Source: Clostridia bacterium (lineage in GTDB: Bacteria; Bacillota; Clostridia; Oscillospirales; CAG-272). From it: 15,211 bases of DNA. How positions within the stretch are numbered: the stretch's first letter is position 1; each line of letters begins with the position of its first letter. The DNA lies in assembly GCA_900753295.1 (NCBI GenBank), contig CAADYQ010000167.1:1-15211 (forward strand). The letters are read 5' to 3'. This document shows positions 1 to 8,199 of this stretch, piece after piece. The notes beneath the pieces are model-generated. The model was not told the origin of the DNA. It saw nothing but the letters and a program-made list of their open reading frames with translations, and ran no database searches. Both the position numbers and the translations under genes were made by a program.

Positions 1-1042
1 CCGCCGTGAATGTGACACGGAACGCCGTGCGCAGCACCGACATTGCGGTTTTATCCTCACCGGCGGCAACAGCCGCCGAAAGAGCCGGAACGAGCGACAT
101 GGCTACCGGAGTTATCAGCGCGGTAGGCAGATTATAAAGCGGCACGGCAAGATTGGTATATCCGCTGTAAAGCGCAAGCGCCGTGGAGTGGTCAAAGCCC
201 GCCGCTGTGAGTCTTGAGGTGATGATGGCGGTATCCGCAAGCCCCGCAATGCCCGTCACCGATGCGCTTATAGTTACCGGCAGGGCGATCCTTATCATTT
301 CCGCCGCAAGCGAGCGCCGCGAGCGCGGCATCGACGCGGCGGTGTAAAGCCCACGATATTTTTTTGTGCGCGGGAATATAATTTTTCTGAGCGCAAGATA
401 CGCCGCGCCTCCGGCTACGCCGACGGTAAGCCCGCATATTGCCGCCGCCGCGGTATGCGGAGGATCAGCCCCGTACCGTACGGCGATAAGCGCAAAGCCC
501 ATGCCGAGCGCCAGCTTTGATGCAGATTCAATAAGCTGAGACACCGCCGTAGGCAGCATTATCTCATGTCCCTGAAAATATCCGCGCACCGCGCTTGATG
601 CGCAGATAAAAAACAGCGTTGGAGATATCGCCTTTATGGCATACTCGGCATCAGGAATGCTTATCCATGCGGCAAATGCTTTTGCGCCGAAATACATCAC
701 GGCGGTCCCCACGGCTCCTATCGGCAAAAGAAGCGACAGCGAGACGCCGAATATCCTTCCGACCTCGCCGCGGTCTCCGCGCGCGGAGCTTTTTGCCGTC
801 ATCATCGAAAGCGCAACCGGAAGTCCGGCAGTGGACAGCGTGAGAAGCAGAATGTATATATGATAAGCCGACGAGAAATACGCCATGCCTTCGATACCGA
901 TGATCTCCATCATCGGTATCTTGAAAAGAAGCCCTATTACCTTTGATATAAGAGTGGATGCGGAAAGCACGAGCATTCCGCCCATATACCGTTTTTCCGC
1001 CCGGTGTGTGACCGCGGCGGCGCCAAGTCCGTTTTTGCTCAC
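1..1042 (-). CDS. SpoVB/YtgP-type polysaccharide or lipid II flippase (partial, 3' end outside window)
   Basis: This is an integral membrane flippase of the polysaccharide biosynthesis/MurJ-like superfamily (COG2244), expected to move undecaprenyl-linked envelope precursors across the membrane. The reading frame is open from a GTG at 1042 to the window edge, giving 347 codons of a protein usually about 500-550 residues long. The N-terminus contains TLISKVIGLLFKIP followed by YHIYILLLTLSTAGLPVALS, and further on RGYFQGHEIMLPTAVSQLIE, all typical of the YtgP/SpoVB branch. At least seven hydrophobic segments are visible. I chose the GTG start because GGGGGA sits 8 nt upstream; the first ATG is at codon 20 within the conserved N-terminal helix region. 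The gene lies 83 nt after hemZ and is probably the distal gene of the operon, although that gap is the largest in the run. Whether it serves peptidoglycan, spore cortex or another polymer cannot be decided here. Confidence 0.88.
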   Translation of the reverse strand, partial: MSKNGLGAAAVTHRAEKRYMGGMLVLSASTLISKVIGLLFKIPMMEIIGIEGMAYFSSAYHIYILLLTLSTAGLPVALSMMTAKSSARGDRGEVGRIFGVSLSLLLPIGAVGTAVMYFGAKAFAAWISIPDAEYAIKAISPTLFFICASSAVRGYFQGHEIMLPTAVSQLIESASKLALGMGFALIAVRYGADPPHTAAAAICGLTVGVAGGAAYLALRKIIFPRTKKYRGLYTAASMPRSRRSLAAEMIRIALPVTISASVTGIAGLADTAIITSRLTAAGFDHSTALALYSGYTNLAVPLYNLPTALITPVAMSLVPALSAAVAAGEDKTAMSVLRTAFRVTFTA

Positions 1043-1058
1043 AAAAATGATCCCCCGT

Positions 1059-1080
1059 GCCGCACACGGCGGCTTTTTTT
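1059..1080 (+). terminator. Terminator-like hairpin between hemZ and the flippase gene
   Basis: On the plus strand GCCGC-ACACG-GCGGC is followed directly by seven Ts. The stem is only 5 bp but all G/C. No plus-strand gene lies upstream, so if it functions it would stop antisense transcription. On the minus strand the hairpin sits just ahead of the flippase ribosome binding site (1051-1056) and could instead affect its translation. Chance occurrence is possible. Confidence 0.3.
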
Positions 1081-1125
1081 ATTATTTATATTCGGCAGGA
1101 TCGCGACTTATTTACGCACGGACCC

Positions 1126-2613
1126 TCAGAGCGGATATTCGCCGAAAAATTCCTCGATACCGCGCGTAAGCTCGCCGCATTTATTGTCATTAAGGTACTC
1201 AAAAGGATATTTCTGATTGAACAGCCGCCGTATCACCGGGCGCGAGCCGTCGGAGGGATGCAGGCGCACCAGCTTGGTAACAGCTCCCGCGCCCGCCGCA
1301 AGGATGGTATGTACCTCTTCCATCATGTAGATATTGTAGCGTCCCTCGGTGCCGTCAAGCGCAAAGCCGACATTCTCGTAGTTTCCGACGGTATTTTTCT
1401 GCCTGTACATATAGTACGGCAGATATCCCGCCTGCGCCGCCTTTATCTGCGAATAATCCACGCACTTCCCCACATCTCCGCCGCGGATGGAGTATATCCC
1501 CGCCGTCTGACGAAGCTCCGCCGCCTTTTTCACGCAGAAGGTATGTACCGTTATATTCTCCGGGCGGAGAGCAAGGATGCCGTCCATGGTAGCCGAAAAG
1601 CGGGCAAAGGTATCGCCCGGCAGCCCCGCGATAAGATCCGTATTCACACACGGGATACCGGAAGCGCGCGCATCCGAATATGCGCGGAGGAAATCCTCCA
1701 CGGTGTGCGCTCTGCCGATGCCGGAAAGGACCTCCTGGCAGAGCGTCTGGGGATTGACGCTTATGCGCGTGACACCGTACTCGGCGGCGGCGCGCAGCTT
1801 TTCAAGCGTTATCGTATCCGGTCTGCCCGCCTCGAATGTAAATTCCTCAAGCGCGCCGATATCAACGCACTCCGAGACCACGGACAGAAGTCTTCTTATC
1901 TGATCCGGCGTCAGAACGGACGGAGTTCCGCCGCCGACATAGACGGTGCGGACCCTGAGACCGATGCGGCGTGCCGCCGCAGTCATCTCCCGTATGTCGG
2001 CGCAAAGCCTTTCGACATACTCGGGTATGAGTGAGAGAAGTCTTTTTGATGTATACGAAACGAACGAGCAGTATGCACAGCGCGATGGGCAAAACGGGAT
2101 GGATATATAAAGCGAGCAGTCACGCGCCTCGGGCGTACCGATTATCTTCTGCTCATTCAGCGCCACCTCTGTGGCGAGCGCCGCCTTTTTGGGAAAGGTC
2201 ATATATTGGCTCGTCAGAGTTTTCTTGACGCGCGTTTTACTCATTCCGCGCGCAAGCATCTCCGTTGCGACCTTTGATGGGCGCACACCGGTCAGCATTC
2301 CCCATGAGGGGCGGTATTCCACCAGTGAACCGAGCGCACCTATCACCGCACCGCCGACAGCGAGCTTTGCGGCGCGCTCGTCGGTCATGCCGTCCTCTTT
2401 TTCCTGCGTTTTTTCGCCCTCGCACACACGTCCGTTAAGCGACGCGCGAGCGGACGAGGTATAGCCGGTCCCGTTTTTTGTAAGAGTGACCCACAGCTCG
2501 GGCACGTCCGGAGCCGATTCCTCACCATCGGAAAACTTCTCTCCGGGAAAGAATATCATGCAAAGAGTCTGAACGTAGTATCTGTTGAGATCTCCGTCAA
2601 GATGGATTATCAT
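1126..2613 (-). CDS. hemZ: Coproporphyrinogen dehydrogenase-like radical SAM protein HemZ
   Basis: This 495-residue protein is the HemZ type of the oxygen-independent coproporphyrinogen III oxidase (HemN) family, a cytosolic radical SAM enzyme that would oxidatively decarboxylate propionate side chains of tetrapyrroles. The [4Fe-4S]/SAM motif is CPSRCAYC with cysteines 175, 179 and 182, preceded by SLYISIPF. The SAM-contacting motif YVGGGTPS lies at about 225-232, and INTDLIAGLPG-like sequence (VNTDLIAGLPGD) follows. The roughly 165-residue N-terminal extension before the radical SAM core, with RPSWGMLTGVRPSK at 101-114, separates HemZ from plain HemN. Length matches the clostridial family. 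The start is 2 nt after the dtd stop, with GGAAAGG about 13 nt upstream, so translation is probably coupled. Many clostridia with hemZ lack a complete heme pathway, so the true substrate is uncertain. Confidence 0.92.
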   Translation of the reverse strand: MIIHLDGDLNRYYVQTLCMIFFPGEKFSDGEESAPDVPELWVTLTKNGTGYTSSARASLNGRVCEGEKTQEKEDGMTDERAAKLAVGGAVIGALGSLVEYRPSWGMLTGVRPSKVATEMLARGMSKTRVKKTLTSQYMTFPKKAALATEVALNEQKIIGTPEARDCSLYISIPFCPSRCAYCSFVSYTSKRLLSLIPEYVERLCADIREMTAAARRIGLRVRTVYVGGGTPSVLTPDQIRRLLSVVSECVDIGALEEFTFEAGRPDTITLEKLRAAAEYGVTRISVNPQTLCQEVLSGIGRAHTVEDFLRAYSDARASGIPCVNTDLIAGLPGDTFARFSATMDGILALRPENITVHTFCVKKAAELRQTAGIYSIRGGDVGKCVDYSQIKAAQAGYLPYYMYRQKNTVGNYENVGFALDGTEGRYNIYMMEEVHTILAAGAGAVTKLVRLHPSDGSRPVIRRLFNQKYPFEYLNDNKCGELTRGIEEFFGEYPL

Positions 2614-2615
2614 TG

Positions 2616-3080
2616 TCAGGAACCAGCCTTTCCGAGCAGCACCTTGCTGTCAAGTGTGAGAGTAACGGGACCGTCGTTGCATAAGGTTATACGCATATCG
2701 GCGCCGAAAATACCGTTTTCGACCGGAATGCCGCAGGCGGCAAGCTGCGCCGAAAAATGCAGATAGAGCCTTTTTGCCTCATCAGGCGCTGCCGCGCCGG
2801 TAAAGCTCGGTCGGTTGCCGTGCCTGTAATCGGCAAGGAGGGTAAAGTTTGAAACGACAAGGGCGCCGCCGCCCACATCGGCGACCGAAAGATTCATTTT
2901 GCCCGCATCGTCCTCAAATATACGCAGCTTTGATATTTTCAGCGCAAGCGCCTCGGCATCTGCCACAGTATCGCCCGCCGCAACGCCGCAAAGGATCATA
3001 AGCCCCCTCTGACAGCTTCCGGTAATTATTCCGTCAACCTCGCATGATGCCGAGGATACCCGCTGTAAAACCGCGATCAT
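2616..3080 (-). CDS. dtd: D-aminoacyl-tRNA deacylase
   Basis: DTD hydrolyses the ester bond of D-aminoacyl-tRNAs (and glycyl-tRNA-Ala), freeing tRNA and removing mischarged D-amino acids in the cytosol. The 154-residue length is typical. It starts MIAVLQRVSSASCEVDG, has GNRPSF at 88-93, FGADM at 125-129 and the Gly-cisPro motif in NDGPVT at 135-140 (G137-P138). The second active-site motif, normally SQFTL, reads SNFTL at 77-81. GGAGAAG lies 5 nt before the ATG. The gene follows rel after 24 nt and precedes hemZ by 2 nt. A rel-dtd order is a long-known Firmicutes arrangement. Identification is secure; the Gln-to-Asn change is the only oddity. Confidence 0.96.
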   Translation of the reverse strand: MIAVLQRVSSASCEVDGIITGSCQRGLMILCGVAAGDTVADAEALALKISKLRIFEDDAGKMNLSVADVGGGALVVSNFTLLADYRHGNRPSFTGAAAPDEAKRLYLHFSAQLAACGIPVENGIFGADMRITLCNDGPVTLTLDSKVLLGKAGS

Positions 3081-3104
3081 ACTGACTTCTCCAATCGAAA
3101 GTAA

Positions 3105-5468
3105 TTAAATAAAGCCGCGCGAGACGTCTATAACGTCCTCAAGCGAGCGCAGGCGCGAGACTATCGAAGCATAATGGTCGATATTCTTGCACGCCACCTT
3201 TACGCCTATCTGCATCGTATCGTCCGAGCGCTTCTGCGAATTGATCTGAAGTATCGAGACCTTCATCTCGGCAAGCGCGCTGGTGATATCGGCTATGAGG
3301 GTTATGGTATTGTAAGCGTGTATCTGCACCTGCGCCTCGTAAACTCCGGCGCCTGCCTCGCCCGCGCCCTTTTCCCAGCGTGCGGGGATCCACCTGTCCG
3401 CGTTATAAAGATTGTGCATACCCGTTATGACGTTGGGACAGTCGCGCTTGTGTATCGATATACCGTGCCCCTGCGTTATGAAGCCTATTATCGGATCTCC
3501 GGGCAGAGGGTTGCAGCAGCGTGCGAATTTCACCTCGCACCCGACCTCGCCGTCCACTATAACGCCGCTGTTCGTCTTTACGTTTTTCGGCGCTTTGGAG
3601 ACCTGCACCTGCGCCGCCTCGGTTATGGGGGCGGGCGTCTCCTCCGGCTTGACTATGCGGTCAAACTCATCGCGCAGCTTGACCGAGAGCTTGGACACGG
3701 AAAGTCCGCCGTAGCCTATGGTGTTGAACAGATCGTCGTTCGACGCAAAGCCGGTGCGCGCTCCCACAGCCGCGCAGACCTCGTTGAACTGCGCGTCGGT
3801 AAATGAGCGCCCATAGCGTTTGAGCTCGCTCTCAAGTGCGGCGCGTCCGACAACGATATTGTCGGCGCGTTTTTCCTTTTTGAACCACTGGCGTATTTTT
3901 GTACGCGCCTCGCTGGTCTTGACTATCTTCAGCCAGTCGCGGCTCGGTCCCTTTGTGGAGGACGAGGTGATTATCTCGACTATCTCGCCGTTCTGCGGTA
4001 CGCGGTCGATCGGAACTATCATACCGTTTATCTTGGCTCCGACCATCTTGTTGCCGACCGCGGAATGTATCGCATAGGCAAAATCTATGACCGTTGAGCC
4101 ATACGGCAACGCAATGACATCGCCCTTCGGCGTAAAGACGTATGTCTCCTCATGGAAGACGTCTGTCTTGAGCGCCTGCATGAATTCATCCGGGTCGCGT
4201 GTTGCGTCCTCGGTCTCTATAAGGCGCGCTATCCATTCGAGCTTGTGATCCATGTCCGCCTTGGACTTTTCACCGCTCTTGTATTTCCAGTGCGCCGCAA
4301 CGCCGTATTCGGCGATCTCGTGCATCTCGCGCGTTCTTATCTGGACCTCAAACGGTATACCGTCGCGTCCGATGACCGTAGTATGGAGCGAGCGGTACAT
4401 ATTGGGCTTAGGCATGGAGATATAATCCTTGAATCTGCCCGGCATAGACTTGAACATCTCGTGGATTATACCGAGCACGGTATAGCATTCAAGCTCGGTA
4501 CCCACGATTATGCGCAACGCGTAAAAGTCGTATATCTCATCAAAGCTCTTGTTCTGATTGTACATCTTGCGATATATGCTGTATACCGTTTTGATGCGCC
4601 CCTCAAGCACAAAGTCAATATTGTACTCGCGCAGCTTGGCGTCCACCGTTGCGCGGATGTTTTCGATGAAGTTCTGATTCTGACCGTATTTTTTCTCGAT
4701 ATCGTCCTTGACCTCTGCGTATCCGATGGGATCGAGGTAGAACAGTCCGAGGTTTTCAAGCTCCTGCTTGACCCTTTGCATACCGAGACGGTGAGCGAGC
4801 GGTGCATATACCTGCATCGTTTCAAGCGCTATGGTGCGCTGCTTTTTCTCCGATTTTGCGCTCAGTGTGCGCATATTGTGGAGTCTGTCGCAGAGCTTTA
4901 TAAAGATGACGCGTATATCCTTTGACATGGCGAGCAGCATCTTGCGCAGATTCTCTATATGCTCCTCTTCCTTATCCTCGACAGAAAGCGCCACTATTTT
5001 TGTCAGTCCGTCCACCAGCATAGCAACGGTGGGACCGAACTGCTTTGAAATGTCCTCAAGGCTCGTCCTGTCGGAGCAGTCCTCTACCGTGTCATGGAGG
5101 AGAGCGGCGCAGATCGAATCGGTGTCAAGTCCAAGTCCCGCAACTATCTCCGCCACGGCAAGCGGGTGGGAAATATACGGCTCGCCGCTGTCACGGAACT
5201 GTCCCTCGTGCATGCGGGCTGCGTATTCATACGCTTTTTTGATCTTACCGATATCGTAGTTCTTGCCGTTTCCCGCGGCGTGCAGGATGCCGTAAAGACG
5301 CTCCGGTCCCGCCTCTGCGGGTATCTGGTGTCTGCGCTCCTGCGTCGGCTGTGCCGATTCCGGGTCGTCCGTCAGCACTCCGTGCGGCAGTTGCGACGTG
5401 CTTTTCGTGCGTTCAAGCGCAGCAGTCGGGATATTTTCGTTTCGTTTTTCTTCGTTATTTTTACTCAT
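3105..5468 (-). CDS. relA: Bifunctional (p)ppGpp synthetase/hydrolase Rel
   Basis: Rel makes (p)ppGpp from ATP and GTP/GDP during amino acid starvation and also hydrolyses it; it acts in the cytosol on the ribosome. Counting from the ATG at 5468 (787 residues), the HD hydrolase domain has H101, H125-D126, E129-D130 and D194 in CDRLHNMRTL. The synthetase domain carries RFKDYI at 345-350 (the RxKD form of bifunctional enzymes), YRSLHT at 358-363 and EVQIRT at 374-379. A TGS domain follows at about 440-500, then a helical part, a zinc-finger-type region with C651-C652, H673 and C677, and a C-terminal ACT domain at about 710-787. I chose this ATG rather than an in-frame GTG at 5498 because AAGGA precedes it and because ATGAGTAA overlaps the recJ stop by 8 nt. 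An extra polar N-terminal stretch of about 50 residues precedes the HD domain. Confidence 0.97.
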   Translation of the reverse strand: MSKNNEEKRNENIPTAALERTKSTSQLPHGVLTDDPESAQPTQERRHQIPAEAGPERLYGILHAAGNGKNYDIGKIKKAYEYAARMHEGQFRDSGEPYISHPLAVAEIVAGLGLDTDSICAALLHDTVEDCSDRTSLEDISKQFGPTVAMLVDGLTKIVALSVEDKEEEHIENLRKMLLAMSKDIRVIFIKLCDRLHNMRTLSAKSEKKQRTIALETMQVYAPLAHRLGMQRVKQELENLGLFYLDPIGYAEVKDDIEKKYGQNQNFIENIRATVDAKLREYNIDFVLEGRIKTVYSIYRKMYNQNKSFDEIYDFYALRIIVGTELECYTVLGIIHEMFKSMPGRFKDYISMPKPNMYRSLHTTVIGRDGIPFEVQIRTREMHEIAEYGVAAHWKYKSGEKSKADMDHKLEWIARLIETEDATRDPDEFMQALKTDVFHEETYVFTPKGDVIALPYGSTVIDFAYAIHSAVGNKMVGAKINGMIVPIDRVPQNGEIVEIITSSSTKGPSRDWLKIVKTSEARTKIRQWFKKEKRADNIVVGRAALESELKRYGRSFTDAQFNEVCAAVGARTGFASNDDLFNTIGYGGLSVSKLSVKLRDEFDRIVKPEETPAPITEAAQVQVSKAPKNVKTNSGVIVDGEVGCEVKFARCCNPLPGDPIIGFITQGHGISIHKRDCPNVITGMHNLYNADRWIPARWEKGAGEAGAGVYEAQVQIHAYNTITLIADITSALAEMKVSILQINSQKRSDDTMQIGVKVACKNIDHYASIVSRLRSLEDVIDVSRGFI

Positions 5469-7713
5469 TGCGGGTATTGTCCTTATGATGATCCTCACGC
5501 GCAGCTACGCACGCACGCAGGCGGCGCAAAAGCGGAGAGCCTTCAAGATCCACCTTTCCGTCGGTGGGGAGCGCGGTTATGCGGAAGCTGTCGCGCATCG
5601 GTTCTTCAACGCCGAAAATGCCGCGCTCGGCAAAAACGGCAAGAATGATACGGAATTTTACATAGTTCATATTTTCGCCGGAGAGCCAGACGGCTGTACC
5701 GGCGGTAAGGGTGTCGCGTCCCTCATTTATCTCGCGGGCGACCACACGGAAGGCGCGTGCAAAATCGCGTCTGTCCGGTATCACATCGGCACCGACAGCG
5801 CCATCGTCTCCCGCCATTATCGCGTCAAAGCGTTCGCGCTCGCGCCGTCTTTCTTCGATACGGCGGCGGCTCGGTCTGGCATCGGAAACAAGCAACTGAA
5901 GGCTCGATATCCCGCGGAATTCGTTTATATCAAGTGTGAAAAGCAGATCGACCGTGTCGTTCTCGTGAAATTCAACGGACGACGCCGGCATGCCGAACCA
6001 AAGCGCGGTAAGAACGGCTCCGTCGGCATTTACGGTGAGCTTTGTATGCTTTCCCGCGCCTATCGGGGAGATGCGCATGACACGTGCATCGCGCAGTATG
6101 AACGACGGAGTCGGGTTTGCGACACCGCACGGCTCAAATGCACGCAGCTCCTCTGCCAGATGCATGGTAAGGTCAGCGCCCGTGACCTCGCAGTCGGCGG
6201 TAACGGTAAACTTTATATCCTCGCCGCCCAGACGCTCGCGGGCATATTCGTTTATGCGGCGGCGGAATTCATCCACCCGTCCGCGTTCGACGGAAAGCCC
6301 CGCCGCCAGCTCGTGACCGCCATAGCGGGTGAGGATATCTGAGCATGACGCAAGCGCATCGCAGAGGTTTATCCCCTTGACGCTCCTGCCCGAGCCTTTT
6401 CCTATATCGGATGGGTCGGGATCGGCGTCGTCGCCGTCGCGGTGACAGCCCTCGAAGGTTATGAGGATAGCGGGCATTCCGTATTTTTCTACCACGCGAG
6501 AAGCAACTATACCTATGATACCCTGCTTCCAGCCGTCGGATGCGACCACCACAACGCGGTCACGGTCGCCGTCGCGCTCTGCCTCTATCTTTGCCATGGC
6601 TTCCTCGGCAGTGCGGTTTTCCTCGACCTGGCGCTCGCGGTTTATCTCGCAAAGACGCGCCGCAAGCTCGTCCGCGCGGTTGCGGTCGGAGGTCAGGAAC
6701 AGCTTTGCGGCAATATCGGCATGCGCCATACGCCCCGCGGCATTTATACGCGGCGCTATGCCGAATCCGATAAAGCCCGCATTTATGCGGCGCTTTTTGT
6801 GTGTCGTCTGACCGCCGTCGGCGCCGCGCGTGTTCTGCCCCGACTGTACCGCATCGAGCAACGCGCAAAGTCCGGGGCGCTTGGTTTTTTCTATCATCGA
6901 AAGGCCGCAGGCAACGATCAGCCTGTTTTCGTCGGTCAGCGGCATAACGTCCGCTATCGTGCCTATCGCAGCAAGGTCGGCAAATTCGCGGAAGACACGC
7001 CGCACGCCCTCGCTGTCCGCCCCACCGGCGCGGCGCGAACGCGCTATCTCACACGCGCATATCAGCTTGAACACCACGCCGACTCCCGCAAGATCGCGGA
7101 ACGGATACGGGCTGTCCGGTCTGTGCGGATTTATGACCGCAATGGCGCGGGGGAGCGTCTCGCGGCACTCGTGATGGTCGGTGATTATCACGTCTATCCC
7201 AAGCTCGTTGGCGTGATCCGTCTCCTCCTCGGCGGTGATACCGGTATCGACCGTTATCATAAGCGTTGTGCCGCGTGCGGCAATGGTATCGAGCGCCGCG
7301 CACGTAACGCCGTAGCCCTCCTCGGTCCGGCTCGGTATGTAGTAGTCAAGAGCAAGCCCGGGACACCGCTCCTTGAGGTAAAGGTACAGCGTGCTGACCG
7401 ATGTTACTCCGTCCACATCGTAATCCCCGTATATGCATATATGCTCGCTGTCGGATGCCAGCGCCGCCTCTATCCGTTCGACCGCCTCGCTCATTCCCGG
7501 CAGAAGAAAAGGATCGTATATCAGCGCGTCCCCCATCGAGAGGAAGGTGCGCGCCGCCTCCGGCGTTCTGAAGCCGCGCCCCCACAAAAGGCGCGACATT
7601 ATATACGAAAGCCCCAGCTCCGACGATATCCGGCTTATTTCGGCTTCATCGGCGGCACTCGGCGCGTCGCTCCGCAGCTCCCAGTTCTTTTCTTTTCTTA
7701 TCTTTTCACTCAT
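5461..7713 (-). CDS. recJ: Single-stranded-DNA-specific exonuclease RecJ
   Basis: RecJ is a 5'-3' exonuclease on single-stranded DNA used in recombination, mismatch and base excision repair. The 750 residues show the DHH core: GDYDVDG with D97, D99 and D101, TVDTGIT with D156, DHH at 179-181 and GTIADVMPL with D255. These bind catalytic metal. The linker has IAPRINAAGRM at 319-329, and the DHHA1 part has GWKQGIIGIVASR at 394-406, GSGRS at 440-444 and YGGHELAAGLS at 464-474. An OB-fold region and a Firmicutes-style C-terminal extension of about 150 residues follow. Charged insertions lie near 293-309 and 423-438. The ATG overlaps the rseC stop as ATGA, with no clear ribosome binding site, which suggests translational coupling; the 3' end overlaps rel by 8 nt. 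No apt gene separates it from rel. Confidence 0.96.
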   Translation of the reverse strand: MSEKIRKEKNWELRSDAPSAADEAEISRISSELGLSYIMSRLLWGRGFRTPEAARTFLSMGDALIYDPFLLPGMSEAVERIEAALASDSEHICIYGDYDVDGVTSVSTLYLYLKERCPGLALDYYIPSRTEEGYGVTCAALDTIAARGTTLMITVDTGITAEEETDHANELGIDVIITDHHECRETLPRAIAVINPHRPDSPYPFRDLAGVGVVFKLICACEIARSRRAGGADSEGVRRVFREFADLAAIGTIADVMPLTDENRLIVACGLSMIEKTKRPGLCALLDAVQSGQNTRGADGGQTTHKKRRINAGFIGFGIAPRINAAGRMAHADIAAKLFLTSDRNRADELAARLCEINRERQVEENRTAEEAMAKIEAERDGDRDRVVVVASDGWKQGIIGIVASRVVEKYGMPAILITFEGCHRDGDDADPDPSDIGKGSGRSVKGINLCDALASCSDILTRYGGHELAAGLSVERGRVDEFRRRINEYARERLGGEDIKFTVTADCEVTGADLTMHLAEELRAFEPCGVANPTPSFILRDARVMRISPIGAGKHTKLTVNADGAVLTALWFGMPASSVEFHENDTVDLLFTLDINEFRGISSLQLLVSDARPSRRRIEERRRERERFDAIMAGDDGAVGADVIPDRRDFARAFRVVAREINEGRDTLTAGTAVWLSGENMNYVKFRIILAVFAERGIFGVEEPMRDSFRITALPTDGKVDLEGSPLLRRLRACVAAREDHHKDNTRNE

Positions 7714-8189
7714 TTATAATCGCCATCATCTGTATTTATAGTGGGATCGGACCCCGTCGCGCCGCTTATCACGCGCGTTATAACAACGTCGGCACGGTCG
7801 CCGACGGCAAATTTCGAATAAAGCGCAGCGGCGGCAAGTCCGGCGGCAAAGCCGCCCACCGCCGCAAGACTCGGGTAAAGCTCGCCCGAGATAAAATGCG
7901 CTGTCACCGCATAAGCGGCTATCGCGATAACGCACGGCAGTATGAACACGAGCGCCGCATAACCGAGCATCCGCCCGGAGCTGCTTTCAAGCTCAACGGT
8001 ATCTCCGACCACGGCTCCCGCGCGGTTAAGCGCGCGCGTATCGAGACGCGTCTCTCCGCCGAGAAGAGTACACACCGAGCATGTGCCGTCCTCTCCCCTT
8101 TTGTGGCATCCCTCGCACGCCGCGCGGCGCTCTGTCGCGACAACGGCGTATTTTCCGTCGGTGCTTACCACCCTGCCCTCGCTCTTCAT
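7710..8189 (-). CDS. RseC/MucC-family (SoxR-reducing system) membrane protein
   Basis: This 159-residue protein matches the RseC family: an N-terminal soluble part rich in cysteine followed by two membrane helices. Four cysteines lie at 25, 28, 37 and 40 as CxxC-x8-CxxC within ACEGCHKRGEDGTCSVC, a likely metal or Fe-S ligand set. Hydrophobic segments are at about 74-99 and 104-129. In gammaproteobacteria RseC takes part in sigma-E control or in reducing SoxR together with the Rsx/Rnf complex; neither setting is visible here, so the role is open. GAGGT overlaps the upstream gene's TGA stop (stop ends at 8200) and lies about 7 nt before the ATG. The 3' end overlaps recJ as ATGA. Placement directly after a flavoprotein fits a redox function, which is inference only. 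Confidence 0.85.
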   Translation of the reverse strand: MKSEGRVVSTDGKYAVVATERRAACEGCHKRGEDGTCSVCTLLGGETRLDTRALNRAGAVVGDTVELESSSGRMLGYAALVFILPCVIAIAAYAVTAHFISGELYPSLAAVGGFAAGLAAAALYSKFAVGDRADVVITRVISGATGSDPTINTDDGDYK

Positions 8190-8199
8190 GTAAATGACC

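Noticed and set aside
651..1067. 138-codon minus-strand frame starting at 1067
   Set aside because: It is out of frame with the flippase gene, which shows clear family motifs and hydrophobic segments over the same bases.
5469..5498. Upstream GTG start for rel adding 10 residues
   Set aside because: It lacks a ribosome binding site and lies deeper inside recJ, whereas the ATG at 5468 has AAGGA upstream and a compact overlap with the recJ stop.
6442..7719. Open frame of 425 codons on the plus strand, antisense to recJ
   Set aside because: It lies wholly opposite a well-supported gene, its translation is Arg/Tyr/His-rich without recognisable motifs, and such frames are expected opposite GC-biased codons. 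The same holds for the long plus-strand frames at 1057-2034, 3174-3806, 4152-4925, 5398-6342 and 8194-9009.
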